The notes: a model not told the origin generated them from the letters alone. Numbered from the stretch's first letter, positions 1-8,621 are shown. The stretch is 10,284 nt of DNA from Kiritimatiellia bacterium (GCA_017405115.1 JAFRBA010000243.1:1-10284), one strand, 5' to 3'. Numbers and translations: made by a program.

Positions 1-1
1 C

Positions 2-931
2 GACAAGGCGGCCCTGAAGTTCGATGCCGCTACGAAGAAACTCGCGACCACGCCCGCCAAGGCGACGGCAGGCACCAAGTTCTCGCTGTCGATCGGCGCG
101 TCGTCCCTGTCCCTCCCGGTGTTCTCGGCGACGGGGCTTCCAAAGGGCCTGTCCATCAACCAAGCGACAGGCGAGATTCTCGGAGTGGGGACAGTCCCCG
201 GAGCCTACACGGCGAAAGTGACAGTAACGAGCGCTGCGGGCAACAAAATAACGCAAAATGTGAAGTTCACGGTCTCCGTTCCGTCGTGGGCGAAGGGTAC
301 ATTCTACGGCACGGCAAAGCCCGACGGGAAGACGCTGTCGTACCTGAAGTTCACAGTCGGCTCAACCGGCAAGGTGTCCGGCAAGGTCACCTACAAGGGC
401 AAGGCGTACTCGTTCACCTCGGCCTACAAGAGCTGCACGGCGACGAAAGCGACGTTCACGCCGACGATCAAGGCCGGTTCCAAGACGTTCAAGCCCGGCA
501 CGGTGACGGTGAAGACGCTGAAAATCGGGGGACTGTCCCTCGTCGAGGCGGCGAACTCGAAGGGCACGTTCGCCACGCAGAAGAAGCCGAACCTCGTGAA
601 GAAGGGCAAGACGCTCGCGAAGCTCATAGGCAAGAGCTTCACGTTCACGAAGAAGACGAAGAACTCGGGGCTCACGAAGAGCAAGGACAAGCTGTCCGTC
701 AAGCTTGCCGACGGCGACGCGGCGAAGGTGACCGGCGTAGTCGGCGGAATGAAGCTGACGGCGCTTTCGTGGGTGACGCTCGTCTCGGGCAAGGCGACAA
801 AAGGCGGCAGCGAGGTCTACACGCTGTACGTCGACATAATCGACGCATCGCTCAAGTACGAGCGCACGCTCGTCATCACGGCGACAGTCGGCTCCGGCAA
901 CGTCAAGGCGACCGCCGCGTTCGCAAAGTAG
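2..931 (+). CDS. Putative-Ig (He_PIG-like) surface protein, C-terminal part
   Basis: The frame is open from the window edge, so the start lies outside; 309 residues are visible. Residues ~14-93 look like a putative-Ig (He_PIG type) beta-sandwich: the hallmark GLPKGLSIN followed by TGEILG and a GAYTAKVTVTS strand. After W96 comes a ~210-residue region rich in Lys, Thr, Gly and Ser (TFYGTAKPDGK, GKVSGKVTYKGKAYSFTSAY), consistent with repeated beta strands. The protein ends AAFAK, with no LPXTG motif, membrane helix or other anchor I can recognise. Proteins with this domain are usually exported and involved in adhesion or carbohydrate binding, but the signal peptide would be outside the window and the ligand cannot be inferred. 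No clear intrinsic terminator follows. The domain call is good; the function is open. Confidence 0.8.
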   Translation, partial: DKAALKFDAATKKLATTPAKATAGTKFSLSIGASSLSLPVFSATGLPKGLSINQATGEILGVGTVPGAYTAKVTVTSAAGNKITQNVKFTVSVPSWAKGTFYGTAKPDGKTLSYLKFTVGSTGKVSGKVTYKGKAYSFTSAYKSCTATKATFTPTIKAGSKTFKPGTVTVKTLKIGGLSLVEAANSKGTFATQKKPNLVKKGKTLAKLIGKSFTFTKKTKNSGLTKSKDKLSVKLADGDAAKVTGVVGGMKLTALSWVTLVSGKATKGGSEVYTLYVDIIDASLKYERTLVITATVGSGNVKATAAFAK

Positions 932-1018
932 TGTGTGCGAACGCGCGGGGACACCTAGCGACTGCTGCGCGGCTCGGCCTATGGCCTCGGGTGACATGCG
1001 CGCAAAAATCACAGACGA

Positions 1019-1192
1019 GGGCGCATCCGTGAATCGTACAGTCGATTGAATTGGTAGGGCGGGCGCGCCGCGCACGCCGCAACTGGGTTGCCGTTGACAT
1101 GCAACTGGCGTGGCTTTTCGGCGCGCGCGGCGCGCGCGCCCTACCGTTTTGCGTAACGTTTCGTGGTTGTTGCATGATTCGCGGATGCGCCC
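1019..1192. repeat. Nested palindromic element upstream of htpG
   Basis: There are two nested inverted repeats. The outer arms are 1019-1040 and 1171-1192 (22 bp, 19 matching). The inner arms are 1053-1078 and 1120-1145 (26 bp, 24 matching), beginning GGTAGGGCG and ending CGCCCTACC. The loop, 1079-1119, has two copies of GCAACTGG. The element could form a cruciform or a strong RNA hairpin. It resembles a small non-autonomous repeat (REP- or MITE-like), but no target duplication was found. Confidence 0.75.
1171..1192 (+). promoter_or_regulatory. 22-bp upstream element (UE), htpG copy
   Basis: The core is GATTCGCGGATGCGCCC. It ends exactly 36 bp before the TATAAT of htpG. The same motif, in the same orientation relative to transcription and also exactly 36 bp from TATAAT, precedes the minus-strand gene at 6580-7956. 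A third, inverted copy is at 1019-1040. By position (about -50 to -70 from the expected transcription start) it could bind an activator, but no regulator is known to me for it. Confidence 0.55.
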
Positions 1193-1223
1193 CCACGAAC
1201 GATGGGAGCACCTTTAGGCCTAA

Positions 1224-1244
1224 TGTGGTATAATATACACCACT
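1224..1244 (+). promoter_or_regulatory. Extended -10 promoter of htpG, near-leaderless
   Basis: A perfect TATAAT at 1229-1234 is preceded by TGG (extended -10). The hexamer at the -35 position, GAGCAC, is a poor match. Only 10 bp separate the -10 box from the ATG, so the transcript should begin about 4 nt before the start codon. There is no room for a Shine-Dalgarno site, and none is seen. Confidence 0.75.
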
Positions 1245-3164
<1,920 letters not shown>

Positions 3165-3171
3165 GGCGGCA

Positions 3172-3999
3172 ATGGTCGTCGACTTCCATTCCCACCATTT
3201 CCCGGACTCGCTCGCCGTGCGGGCGATGGCCGGGATGTGCCGGAAGACGGAGGGCACTCTCTGGCCTGCTGGGGATGGCACGTTGGCGACCCAGCTCGAC
3301 TGCCTCGAGCTCGCCGGCGTCGACAAGGCGGTGGCGTGCCCGATAGCCACCAAGCCGCAGCTCTTCGAGGGTATCCTTCGCGGCGCAGTCGCGCTCCGCG
3401 GCGGCGCTTTCGGCGAACGAGCGAGAGACAGGATAATCCCGTTCGCGTCGATCCACCCGCACGACCCCGAGGCGGCCCGCCACCTGGAGCAGGTCGCCGC
3501 CGCCGGGATAAAGGGCGTTAAGTTCCACAGCTACTACCAGGACTTCTCGCTTGCGGACCCGTCCGTTCGGCCCGTGTTCGCGAAGATCGCCGACCTCGGG
3601 CTCGTCGCGATCTGCCACTGCGGCGGTGACGTGTGCTGGAAGGGGATTCGCGGCTACTGCGGGCCTGACGAGATCGCGGCGCTCCTCAAGTCGGTGCCGG
3701 GCCTCAGGTTCGTCGCGGCGCATCTCGGCGGCTGCTGGGGGTATCCGCCGCACGCGACCGACGTCCTGCTCGACACCGGGTGCTTCGTCGACACTTCCAT
3801 CATACACAGCTGCTGGCACCAGGACGAGCCGATGCGCATACTCCGCTCCTGGCCGCGCGACCGCATCCTCTTCGGCACGGACTTCCCGTGGGCGCACTAT
3901 CCAGAGGCCATCCGCTGGGTGAAGTCCGTAAGGGACCCGGACGACTGGGAGCTGCTCTTTGGCGGCAACGCATGCCGGGTGCTGGGGTTGAAGGGTTGA
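3172..3999 (+). CDS. Amidohydrolase-family metal-dependent hydrolase (Amidohydro_2 type)
   Basis: A 275-residue TIM-barrel hydrolase of the amidohydrolase 2 family. Metal-site motifs are in the expected order: DFHSHH (H6 and H8), GVKFHSYY (K117, H119), LVAICHCGGD (H149), FVAAHLGG (H184) and ILFGTDFPW (D237), with the usual C-terminal GGNACRVLGL. Relatives act as decarboxylases, lactonases or amidases, and the substrate cannot be read from the sequence. The start ATG is supported by GAGG at 3163-3166, which overlaps the htpG stop and lies 5 nt before the ATG, so translation is probably coupled to htpG. The last four residues, GLKG, and the TGA stop fall inside the octamer repeat array, so the present C-terminus was probably shaped by that array. 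A housekeeping link to HtpG is not evident. Confidence 0.88.
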   Translation: MVVDFHSHHFPDSLAVRAMAGMCRKTEGTLWPAGDGTLATQLDCLELAGVDKAVACPIATKPQLFEGILRGAVALRGGAFGERARDRIIPFASIHPHDPEAARHLEQVAAAGIKGVKFHSYYQDFSLADPSVRPVFAKIADLGLVAICHCGGDVCWKGIRGYCGPDEIAALLKSVPGLRFVAAHLGGCWGYPPHATDVLLDTGCFVDTSIIHSCWHQDEPMRILRSWPRDRILFGTDFPWAHYPEAIRWVKSVRDPDDWELLFGGNACRVLGLKG

Positions 4000-4088
4000 A
4001 AAGTTGAAAGGTTGAAAAGTTGAAAAGTTGAAAAGTGGAAAAGTGGAAAAGTGGAAAAGTTGAGAAGTTGAGAAGTTGAGAAGTTGAA
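3985..4088 (+). repeat. Tandem octamer array, 13 units of AAGTTGAA type
   Basis: Thirteen 8-bp units without interruption: two GGGTTGAA, then AAGTTGAA variants, three AAGTGGAA, three AAGTTGAG and a final AAGTTGAA. Ten of the 13 carry TTGA, which holds both a TTG start and a TGA stop in overlapping frames. The upstream gene stops inside unit 2 (3997-3999), and the likely TTG start of the helicase gene lies in unit 13 (4084-4086). The clustering of unit variants suggests growth by slippage or unequal exchange. Confidence 0.95.
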
Positions 4089-6282
4089 GGTGAACGAACG
4101 ACGGCAAAGCGGGGAGGAGACGGACGGGCTCACGACGGTCGAGGGCACGGTGCGCTCCGTCGTGTTCCACAACGAGGCGAACGGCTACACCGTGCTGCAC
4201 GTCGAGATACCATCCGAGTTCGAGCTGGCGCGCAGTCCGGAGATAACGGTCGTCGGGCGGACCCAGGCCGTGTGGGAAGGCGAGGAGGTGAGGGCCGAAG
4301 GCAGGTGGGTCACGGACAAGGTGCACGGGCGCCAGTTCAACGCCGACAAGCTCACCTGCGTCGCGCCGCGCTCGCTGAAGGGAATAGAGCGGTATCTCGC
4401 GTCCGGCCTCATAAAGGGCATCGGCCCCGTGCTCGCCAAGCGCATCGTAGACACGTTCGGGGACGAGACGATGACCGTCCTGTCGCACCAGTCCGGGCGG
4501 CTCGCCGAGGTGCCGAAGCTCGGGGCGGCGAAGATACGCCAGATACGCGAGAGCTGGCACCGCAACGAGACGATGCGCGAGAACCTCATCTTCGGGCAGA
4601 CGTACGGCATATCGGTCGTCAAGATGACCAAGATCGTCCGCAAGTACGGTCCGGACGCCGTGGCCGTGATCAAGGCCGACCCGTACCGGCTCTGCCGCGA
4701 CATATGGGGGATTGGTTTCGCGACGGCGGACAAGATTGCGCTCTCCGTCGGCATATCGAAGGTCTCGCCGCTCCGCGCGCGCGCCTCCATCTCCTACACG
4801 CTGGAGAAGGAGGCCGAGGACGGCGGTCACTGCTGGACGTTCGAGAACGACCTTCTGCTGCACGCCAACGAGCTGACGGAGATACCGGTGGAGGTCCTCG
4901 CGGAGGCGCTGCGGGAGGAGGTCGCGGCCGGCCGGGTCGTCGCCGAGGACGGCAAGGTCTACCTGCGCGGGCTGCACGCCGGGGAGCGCGCAGTCGCCTC
5001 GCGCGTCCGCGCCGTCATGTCGGCGCCGCGCTCTTTCGCGGAGTTCGACGCGGAGCGGGCGATAGGCTGGTGGCAGGGGAGGGCGGGCTTCACGCTCGCG
5101 TCGGCGCAGCGCGACGCGCTCGAGCGCTCGCTGCGCTCGAAGTTCTCGATCATAACCGGCGGCCCGGGCGTGGGCAAGACGACGATCATCCGCGCGCTGG
5201 TGGAGATATACGGCGCGAAGAAGCTGAACGTCGTCCTGGCCGCGCCCACGGGCCGCGCGGCGAAGCGCATGACGGAGTCGGTCGGCGCCCCGGCGCAGAC
5301 GATCCACCGCCTGCTCAAGTGGAACCCCGTGACGAACCGGTTCACCTACGACGCCGAGAACAGGCTCTCCGGAGACGTCTTCATCTTCGACGAGACGTCG
5401 ATGATAGACGTGTACCTGGCGGCGGACCTCCTGGCCGCGTTGCCGGACACGGCGTCCGTGACGTGGGTCGGCGACACGGACCAGCTGCCGTCGGTGGGCC
5501 CGGGTTCGGTCCTCGGCGACCTGATCCGCTCGGGCGTCGTGCCCGCGACGAAGCTCGACGTCATCTTCCGGCAGGACACGTCCGGGCTCATTGTCCGCAA
5601 CGCGCACCACGTGAACGCCGGGGAACCCCTCGAGATCCGCCGCGGGGAGGACTCGGACTTCTACTTCATGGCGTGCCGCGACCCGCAGCGCTGCCTTGAG
5701 CTCGCGATCGAGTTCATGACGCAGCGGATTCCGCGCAAGTTCGGCATGAACCCGCTGGAGGACGTGCAGGTGCTCGTGCCGATGCGCCGCAACCTGCTCG
5801 GCACCGACAGCCTGAACGCAGCGCTACAGCAGGCCCTGAACCCTCGCGGCGAGGGGCTGGCGCGCGGTGGCACGACGTTTCGCGTCGGCGACCGGGTGAT
5901 GCAGCTCAGGAACAACTACGACAAGGACGTCTACAACGGCGACATCGGCTTCGTGAAGGCGGTGTCGCCGGATGACCGCTCCATGGTGGTCGCGTTCGAC
6001 GGCCGCCCCGTGAAGTACGACGGGGGCGACCTCGACGAGCTGGTGCTCGCCTACGCGATGACGATCCACAAGTCGCAGGGAAGCGAGTACCCGGCGGTAA
6101 TAATAATCATGCACACGCAGCACTACGTCATGCTGCAGCGGAACCTCCTCTACACGGCGCTCACGCGCGGAAAGCGGCTGGTGCTTCTCATCGGCGTGCC
6201 GTACGCCGTGGACCAGGCCATACAGACCAACACGGTGCGCGAGCGCCGCACCTCCCTCGCGGATCGGCTCTCCTCGCCGTGA
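4084..6282 (+). CDS. recD2: RecD2-type SF1B DNA helicase
   Basis: A 732-residue 5'-to-3' SF1B helicase of the RecD2 class (RecD without RecBC), expected in DNA repair and replication-fork maintenance. The N-terminal region has VEGTVRSVVFHNEANGYTVL (residues 20-39) and a helix-hairpin-helix around 107-126 (GLIKGIGPVLAKRI). The helicase motifs follow in order: Walker A GGPGVGKT (359-366), Walker B DETSMID (436-442), motif III GDTDQLPSVGPGS (463-475), the SH3-like insert after motif IV (RVGDRVMQLRNNYDKDVYNGD), motif V YAMTIHKSQGSEYP (657-670) and motif VI YTALTRGKR (690-698). Length matches D. radiodurans RecD2 (about 715). The start is uncertain: TTG 4084 lies in the last octamer unit, and GTG 4090 is in the same frame. 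Neither has a strong Shine-Dalgarno, though the repeat supplies purine-rich GAGAAG. Probably cotranscribed with the two genes before it. Confidence 0.93.
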   Translation: MKVNERRQSGEETDGLTTVEGTVRSVVFHNEANGYTVLHVEIPSEFELARSPEITVVGRTQAVWEGEEVRAEGRWVTDKVHGRQFNADKLTCVAPRSLKGIERYLASGLIKGIGPVLAKRIVDTFGDETMTVLSHQSGRLAEVPKLGAAKIRQIRESWHRNETMRENLIFGQTYGISVVKMTKIVRKYGPDAVAVIKADPYRLCRDIWGIGFATADKIALSVGISKVSPLRARASISYTLEKEAEDGGHCWTFENDLLLHANELTEIPVEVLAEALREEVAAGRVVAEDGKVYLRGLHAGERAVASRVRAVMSAPRSFAEFDAERAIGWWQGRAGFTLASAQRDALERSLRSKFSIITGGPGVGKTTIIRALVEIYGAKKLNVVLAAPTGRAAKRMTESVGAPAQTIHRLLKWNPVTNRFTYDAENRLSGDVFIFDETSMIDVYLAADLLAALPDTASVTWVGDTDQLPSVGPGSVLGDLIRSGVVPATKLDVIFRQDTSGLIVRNAHHVNAGEPLEIRRGEDSDFYFMACRDPQRCLELAIEFMTQRIPRKFGMNPLEDVQVLVPMRRNLLGTDSLNAALQQALNPRGEGLARGGTTFRVGDRVMQLRNNYDKDVYNGDIGFVKAVSPDDRSMVVAFDGRPVKYDGGDLDELVLAYAMTIHKSQGSEYPAVIIIMHTQHYVMLQRNLLYTALTRGKRLVLLIGVPYAVDQAIQTNTVRERRTSLADRLSSP

Positions 6283-6317
6283 TTCCAAACGTTGAACCTA
6301 AATTCGCCAGTTGAACA

Positions 6318-6513
6318 TCTCACGCAGAGGTGCAGAGAGGCCGAGAGCGCGGAGAATATCTCGAGTTTTGAGAATACAATAAGTTATGATTCAAATCCGC
6401 ATGAAGGAAGCCATCACCTAAAGGATGACGCGATAACTAATTCTGGCCACTGCGATAACGCTTCAAATTCGCATTTCCCTCCGCATTCTCAGCCTCTCTG
6501 CGGCTCTGCGTGA
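6318..6513. repeat. Inverted repeat of the ACGCAGAG family
   Basis: The left arm 6318-6354 (TCTCACGCAGAGG...GCGGAG) is the inverse of the right arm 6479-6513 (CTCCGC...CTCTGCGTGA), with about 30 of 35 positions matching across a ~124-bp loop. Similar CACGCAGAGNNGCAGAGA repeats occur in intergenic regions of many environmental bacteria (general recollection, not searched). It may serve as a bidirectional transcript-end structure, since a run of A follows the right arm and reads as T on the minus strand. Confidence 0.8.
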
Positions 6514-6548
6514 AAAAAACTTCGTCCCCAACTGCCGTTTTTAGGTTG

Positions 6549-6566
6549 GAAAATCGGTCTGACCGA
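6549..6566 (-). terminator. Weak candidate terminator for the minus-strand gene
   Basis: On the minus strand, just after the TAG at 6580-6582, the sequence reads TCGGT-CAG-ACCGA-TTTTCC. The stem is only 5-6 bp and the T-run 4, so it is at best weak. A longer T-run lies at 6513-6519, next to the ACGCAGAG repeat. Confidence 0.3.
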
Positions 6567-6579
6567 AATTCCAATGATT

Positions 6580-7956
6580 CTAATAATCTTGCTGCGGAAG
6601 CGCCCAGCGCCTGTCGCGCGGCGACTTGGCCGTCGGGAAGGAGCAGACGGCGCGGTCCGCGTCCACAAGCGTCGCCCTGCCGCCGTCTATGCGGATCTCG
6701 GTCCCGCCGAGCGCGTTCGCCGCGAGCAGGCACTTCTCGAGGCCGTCGCCGCGTCCGAAGTTCCAGACCTCGTCCGGCTGGGCGAGCCGCGACGGTCCGT
6801 CGTATATCGACTCTCCTTCAAGCGCGGCGATTTTGGCGAGCGCGGCACTGGGGGCGAGGTCGTGCAGGGCGGTGCGCGAGACCGGGTTGCGCATAAGGGC
6901 GGCCTGCACGAACGGTCCCGCCTCTGTTTCGCCGAGCTCGCGGGCTGCGTAGGGCGCAAGCGCGGCGCAGCGGTTCGTCGAGCGCAGGGCGTGGAGGCGC
7001 TGCGCGATCTCCGCTCGCCCCATCTCCGGCGTTATGCCAAGGGGCTCGTCCGAGCGGTCGAACGTGACGCGCGCGGCGTCAGGCAGGCGCGGCGTGACGA
7101 GGCGCTGGTCTGCGGCGTCCTTCGGCGGCACGAGGAACGACTTGAGCTTTGCCGAGAAGTCGGCGTATGCCGCCTGGTCGATGGTGGCCGTCGGGTATAG
7201 CAGGTGGATGTGGCCGGTGGCGTGCGATACGATCGTCACGCGCTCGTGCTCGAGCGCGCGGCGGGCCTGCTGGGATATCACGGTGCCGTTGGCCCACATG
7301 GCCTTTGTGACCAGGCGGCGGTTGTTCGTGAGGATGCCCGTGTCGACGTCGAGGAAGTTCTGGGAGTGGAGGGGCGTCGCCATCAGGTAGATGCCGTCCA
7401 GCGGCAGTCCGCATACGACGAACGCGGCGGCGGCGTATAGCCCGGCGAGGGAGACGCACTCGCCCGCCCCGACGGCGTGGCCCGGCTTGTGGCGAAAGGC
7501 GTCCATGGCCTCCACGGTCTCGGTCTTCCAGTAGGGGATCGTGTCGCTCGTGTACTTGTCCAGCCCGAAGTGGCGGCGGATGTCGATGTCATAGTAGTAG
7601 ACGTCGCCCTGGTAGCCGAAGAGCGCGTTGGACCTGGTGATTTCCTCCGGGGAGAGGAATGGGGCGAAGCGCGCTAGTTCGCGCTTCTGGGTGGTGAGGC
7701 CCCATGTTTCCAGGTCCAGGTTGAACGTGTAGTTGTCCATGATGTGCTGGCGCAGGCGCTGCAGGCGTTTCTTGGGGCGCATCTCGCGTATGCCGTCGAA
7801 CCAGGGGAGGTCGCGCCAGGCCCACAGGCGCGGGGAGAGGATGTTCGCCAGCACGAGCGAGTACATCAGCTCCGGGAAGACGAATATCTCCATGTCCGAC
7901 AGCGTTACTGCGGACGACTTCTCCTCTGTCGGGATGGATTCTGCGTTGATAGACAT
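6580..7956 (-). CDS. Protein of unknown function, transglutaminase-like Cys/His/Asp arrangement
   Basis: 458 residues; I do not recognise a named family. The strongest stretch is GAGECVSLAGLYAAAAFV (Cys167), followed by LMATPLHSQNFLDVDTGILTNNRR (His197, Asp203). A Gly-x-Cys nucleophile, then a His in a strand, then an Asp is the order seen in transglutaminase-like cysteine enzymes, so that fold is a reasonable guess and no more. The N-terminal ~130 residues are rich in Trp, Phe and Tyr (LWAWRDLPWF, GDVYYYDIDIRRHFG); the C-terminal third is Ala-rich and helical-looking. No signal peptide or membrane helix is evident. The ATG at 7956 is preferred over a TTG at 7992 because a perfect TATAAT lies between them at 7966-7971. 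It stands alone on its strand. Confidence 0.8.
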   Translation of the reverse strand: MSINAESIPTEEKSSAVTLSDMEIFVFPELMYSLVLANILSPRLWAWRDLPWFDGIREMRPKKRLQRLRQHIMDNYTFNLDLETWGLTTQKRELARFAPFLSPEEITRSNALFGYQGDVYYYDIDIRRHFGLDKYTSDTIPYWKTETVEAMDAFRHKPGHAVGAGECVSLAGLYAAAAFVVCGLPLDGIYLMATPLHSQNFLDVDTGILTNNRRLVTKAMWANGTVISQQARRALEHERVTIVSHATGHIHLLYPTATIDQAAYADFSAKLKSFLVPPKDAADQRLVTPRLPDAARVTFDRSDEPLGITPEMGRAEIAQRLHALRSTNRCAALAPYAARELGETEAGPFVQAALMRNPVSRTALHDLAPSAALAKIAALEGESIYDGPSRLAQPDEVWNFGRGDGLEKCLLAANALGGTEIRIDGGRATLVDADRAVCSFPTAKSPRDRRWALPQQDY

Positions 7957-7976
7957 TGTGCGTACATTATACCAAA
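7957..7976 (-). promoter_or_regulatory. Extended -10 promoter, leaderless start
   Basis: The minus strand reads AATTTGG-TATAAT (box at 7966-7971) and then 9 nt to the ATG at 7956. The expected transcription start is about 7957-7959, so the mRNA is leaderless or nearly so. There is no recognisable -35 hexamer. The context AATTTGGTA is shared with the leader-peptide promoter at 9793-9801. Confidence 0.75.
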
Positions 7977-8007
7977 TTCCCCGCGCGGCCAAAGCGCTGA
8001 GCCCGTC

Positions 8008-8029
8008 GGGCGCATCCGTGAATCGTGCA
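8008..8029 (-). promoter_or_regulatory. 22-bp upstream element (UE), second copy
   Basis: On the minus strand the core reads GATTCACGGATGCGCCC. It matches the htpG copy at 20 of 22 positions and ends exactly 36 bp before the TATAAT of the gene it precedes, as in htpG. The matching spacing at two unrelated genes argues for a bound factor rather than a stray repeat. Confidence 0.55.
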
Positions 8030-8032
8030 AAT

Positions 8033-8216
8033 GCGCAATTCGCTCCTGGGGGCGTTGCGCGGCGGTGCCGCCCGAACCGATTTCGCGGGCGCCCCCGACA
8101 GGATTTTGACGCTCGCGCTTAGCGCTCGCCCGTACGCACGGGGGTAAAAATCCCGTCGGACCCGCGAAAGTGCTCTCGTGCGGCACCGCCTCTCCGCGCC
8201 CCGTCGCGATTTGCGC
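8033..8216. repeat. Large imperfect palindrome in the intergenic region
   Basis: The left arm 8033-8110 and right arm 8145-8216 are inverse copies at roughly 70%. Exact blocks include GCGCAA/TTGCGC at the ends, GGCGGTGCCGC, TTTCGCGGG and CCGAC-GGATTTT. The loop 8111-8144 has its own GCGCTTAGCGC hairpin. The structure sits 3 bp beyond the UE and ends just inside the target duplication of the insertion sequence. It may be a REP/MITE-like repeat or a structured RNA. No open frame across it looks coding. Confidence 0.75.
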
Positions 8217-8222
8217 CCGCGC
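8215..8222. repeat. Target-site duplication, left copy
   Basis: GCCCGCGC directly before the left end of the insertion sequence; identical to 9757-9764. An 8-bp duplication is the length known for IS66-family elements. Confidence 0.8.
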
Positions 8223-8245
8223 GCAACCGGTTAGTTTTGCGCGTC
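8223..8245 (+). repeat. Left terminal inverted repeat of the IS
   Basis: Begins GCAACCGGTTAGTT and continues TTGCGCGTC. It matches the right end at 20 of 23 positions, with a 2-bp gap. Confidence 0.8.
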
Positions 8246-8621
8246 TGCATTTCTTGGCATAGCGGCTTCGGTCGGCAGGTGGTGCCCGAACCGTCCTACG
8301 CGGAGTCGTAGCGGCCGCCGCGCGTAAGTCAACATGGCGCGAGGAGCCCGACCCCTCTGCGGAATGCGTCTCGGCAAGCGAAACCACAGAGGCGGCCGAC
8401 GATCCGCTTCGTCCTCTCGTGCGCCACCCGCCGCCCTCCGCACCCCGCATGGCGCCCGCTTCGCGGCTCGACCTTCGGTCTCGGGGGATGTTGCCGTCCA
8501 GGCCCGCCGACATCAGGCGCAGGCGCGGCGCCGCGACAACGGCAGGAAGGAGAGTCGTGGGCCGCCCTGGGCTTCTTGAGAAAAAGTTCATTTTCCCCTG
8601 CAATGTCGTATAGGATATGAT
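8246..8621. other. IS interior with no convincing gene
   Basis: 376 bp between the left terminal repeat and the first IS gene. Open frames on both strands are Arg/Ala/Pro-rich and show no family resemblance. It has several short GC hairpins, for example CCTCTG (8353-8358) with CAGAGG (8389-8394). It may be a decayed upstream IS66 gene or an untranslated control region. A possible promoter for the next gene is TTGAGA at 8576-8581 with TGCAAT at 8599-8604 (17-bp spacing). Confidence 0.5.

Larger units (their letters stand above)
932..1244. other. Gene-free spacer with palindrome and htpG promoter
   Basis: No coding frame here looks real. The stretch holds a nested inverted repeat (1019-1192), whose outer right arm is the 22-bp upstream element, and the extended -10 box of htpG at 1229-1234. 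A short GGCC-TAT-GGCC hairpin at 977-987 has no T-run and is not a convincing terminator for the upstream gene. Confidence 0.7.
6283..6579. other. Convergent intergenic region, no gene
   Basis: Lies between the ends of two convergent genes. It is AT-richer than its surroundings and has no coding-like frame. It holds the ACGCAGAG inverted repeat (6318-6354 and 6479-6513), two near copies of TCAAATYCGCAT (about 6391 and 6463), two copies of GCGATAAC and a small hairpin at 6549-6566. Confidence 0.7.

Noticed and set aside
1094..1122. TTGACA at 1094-1099 as a -35 box
   Set aside because: No -10-like hexamer at 16-18 bp; it lies in the loop of the palindrome.
3985..4088. CRISPR-like regular repeat
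   Set aside because: Units are 8 bp, directly adjacent and without spacers; a simple tandem repeat.
6292..6513. 73-codon frame after recD2
   Set aside because: Its two ends are the arms of the inverted repeat and its middle is AT-rich intergenic sequence; no ribosome site.
7957..7992. Longer start (TTG 7992) for the minus-strand gene
   Set aside because: The extra 12 codons contain a perfect extended -10 box, and the ATG at 7956 fits the same layout as htpG.
7905..8603. 232-codon minus-strand frame
   Set aside because: Crosses the IS left end, the target duplication and the palindrome, and overlaps a real gene start. Arg/Ala/Pro-rich without motifs; a chance frame.
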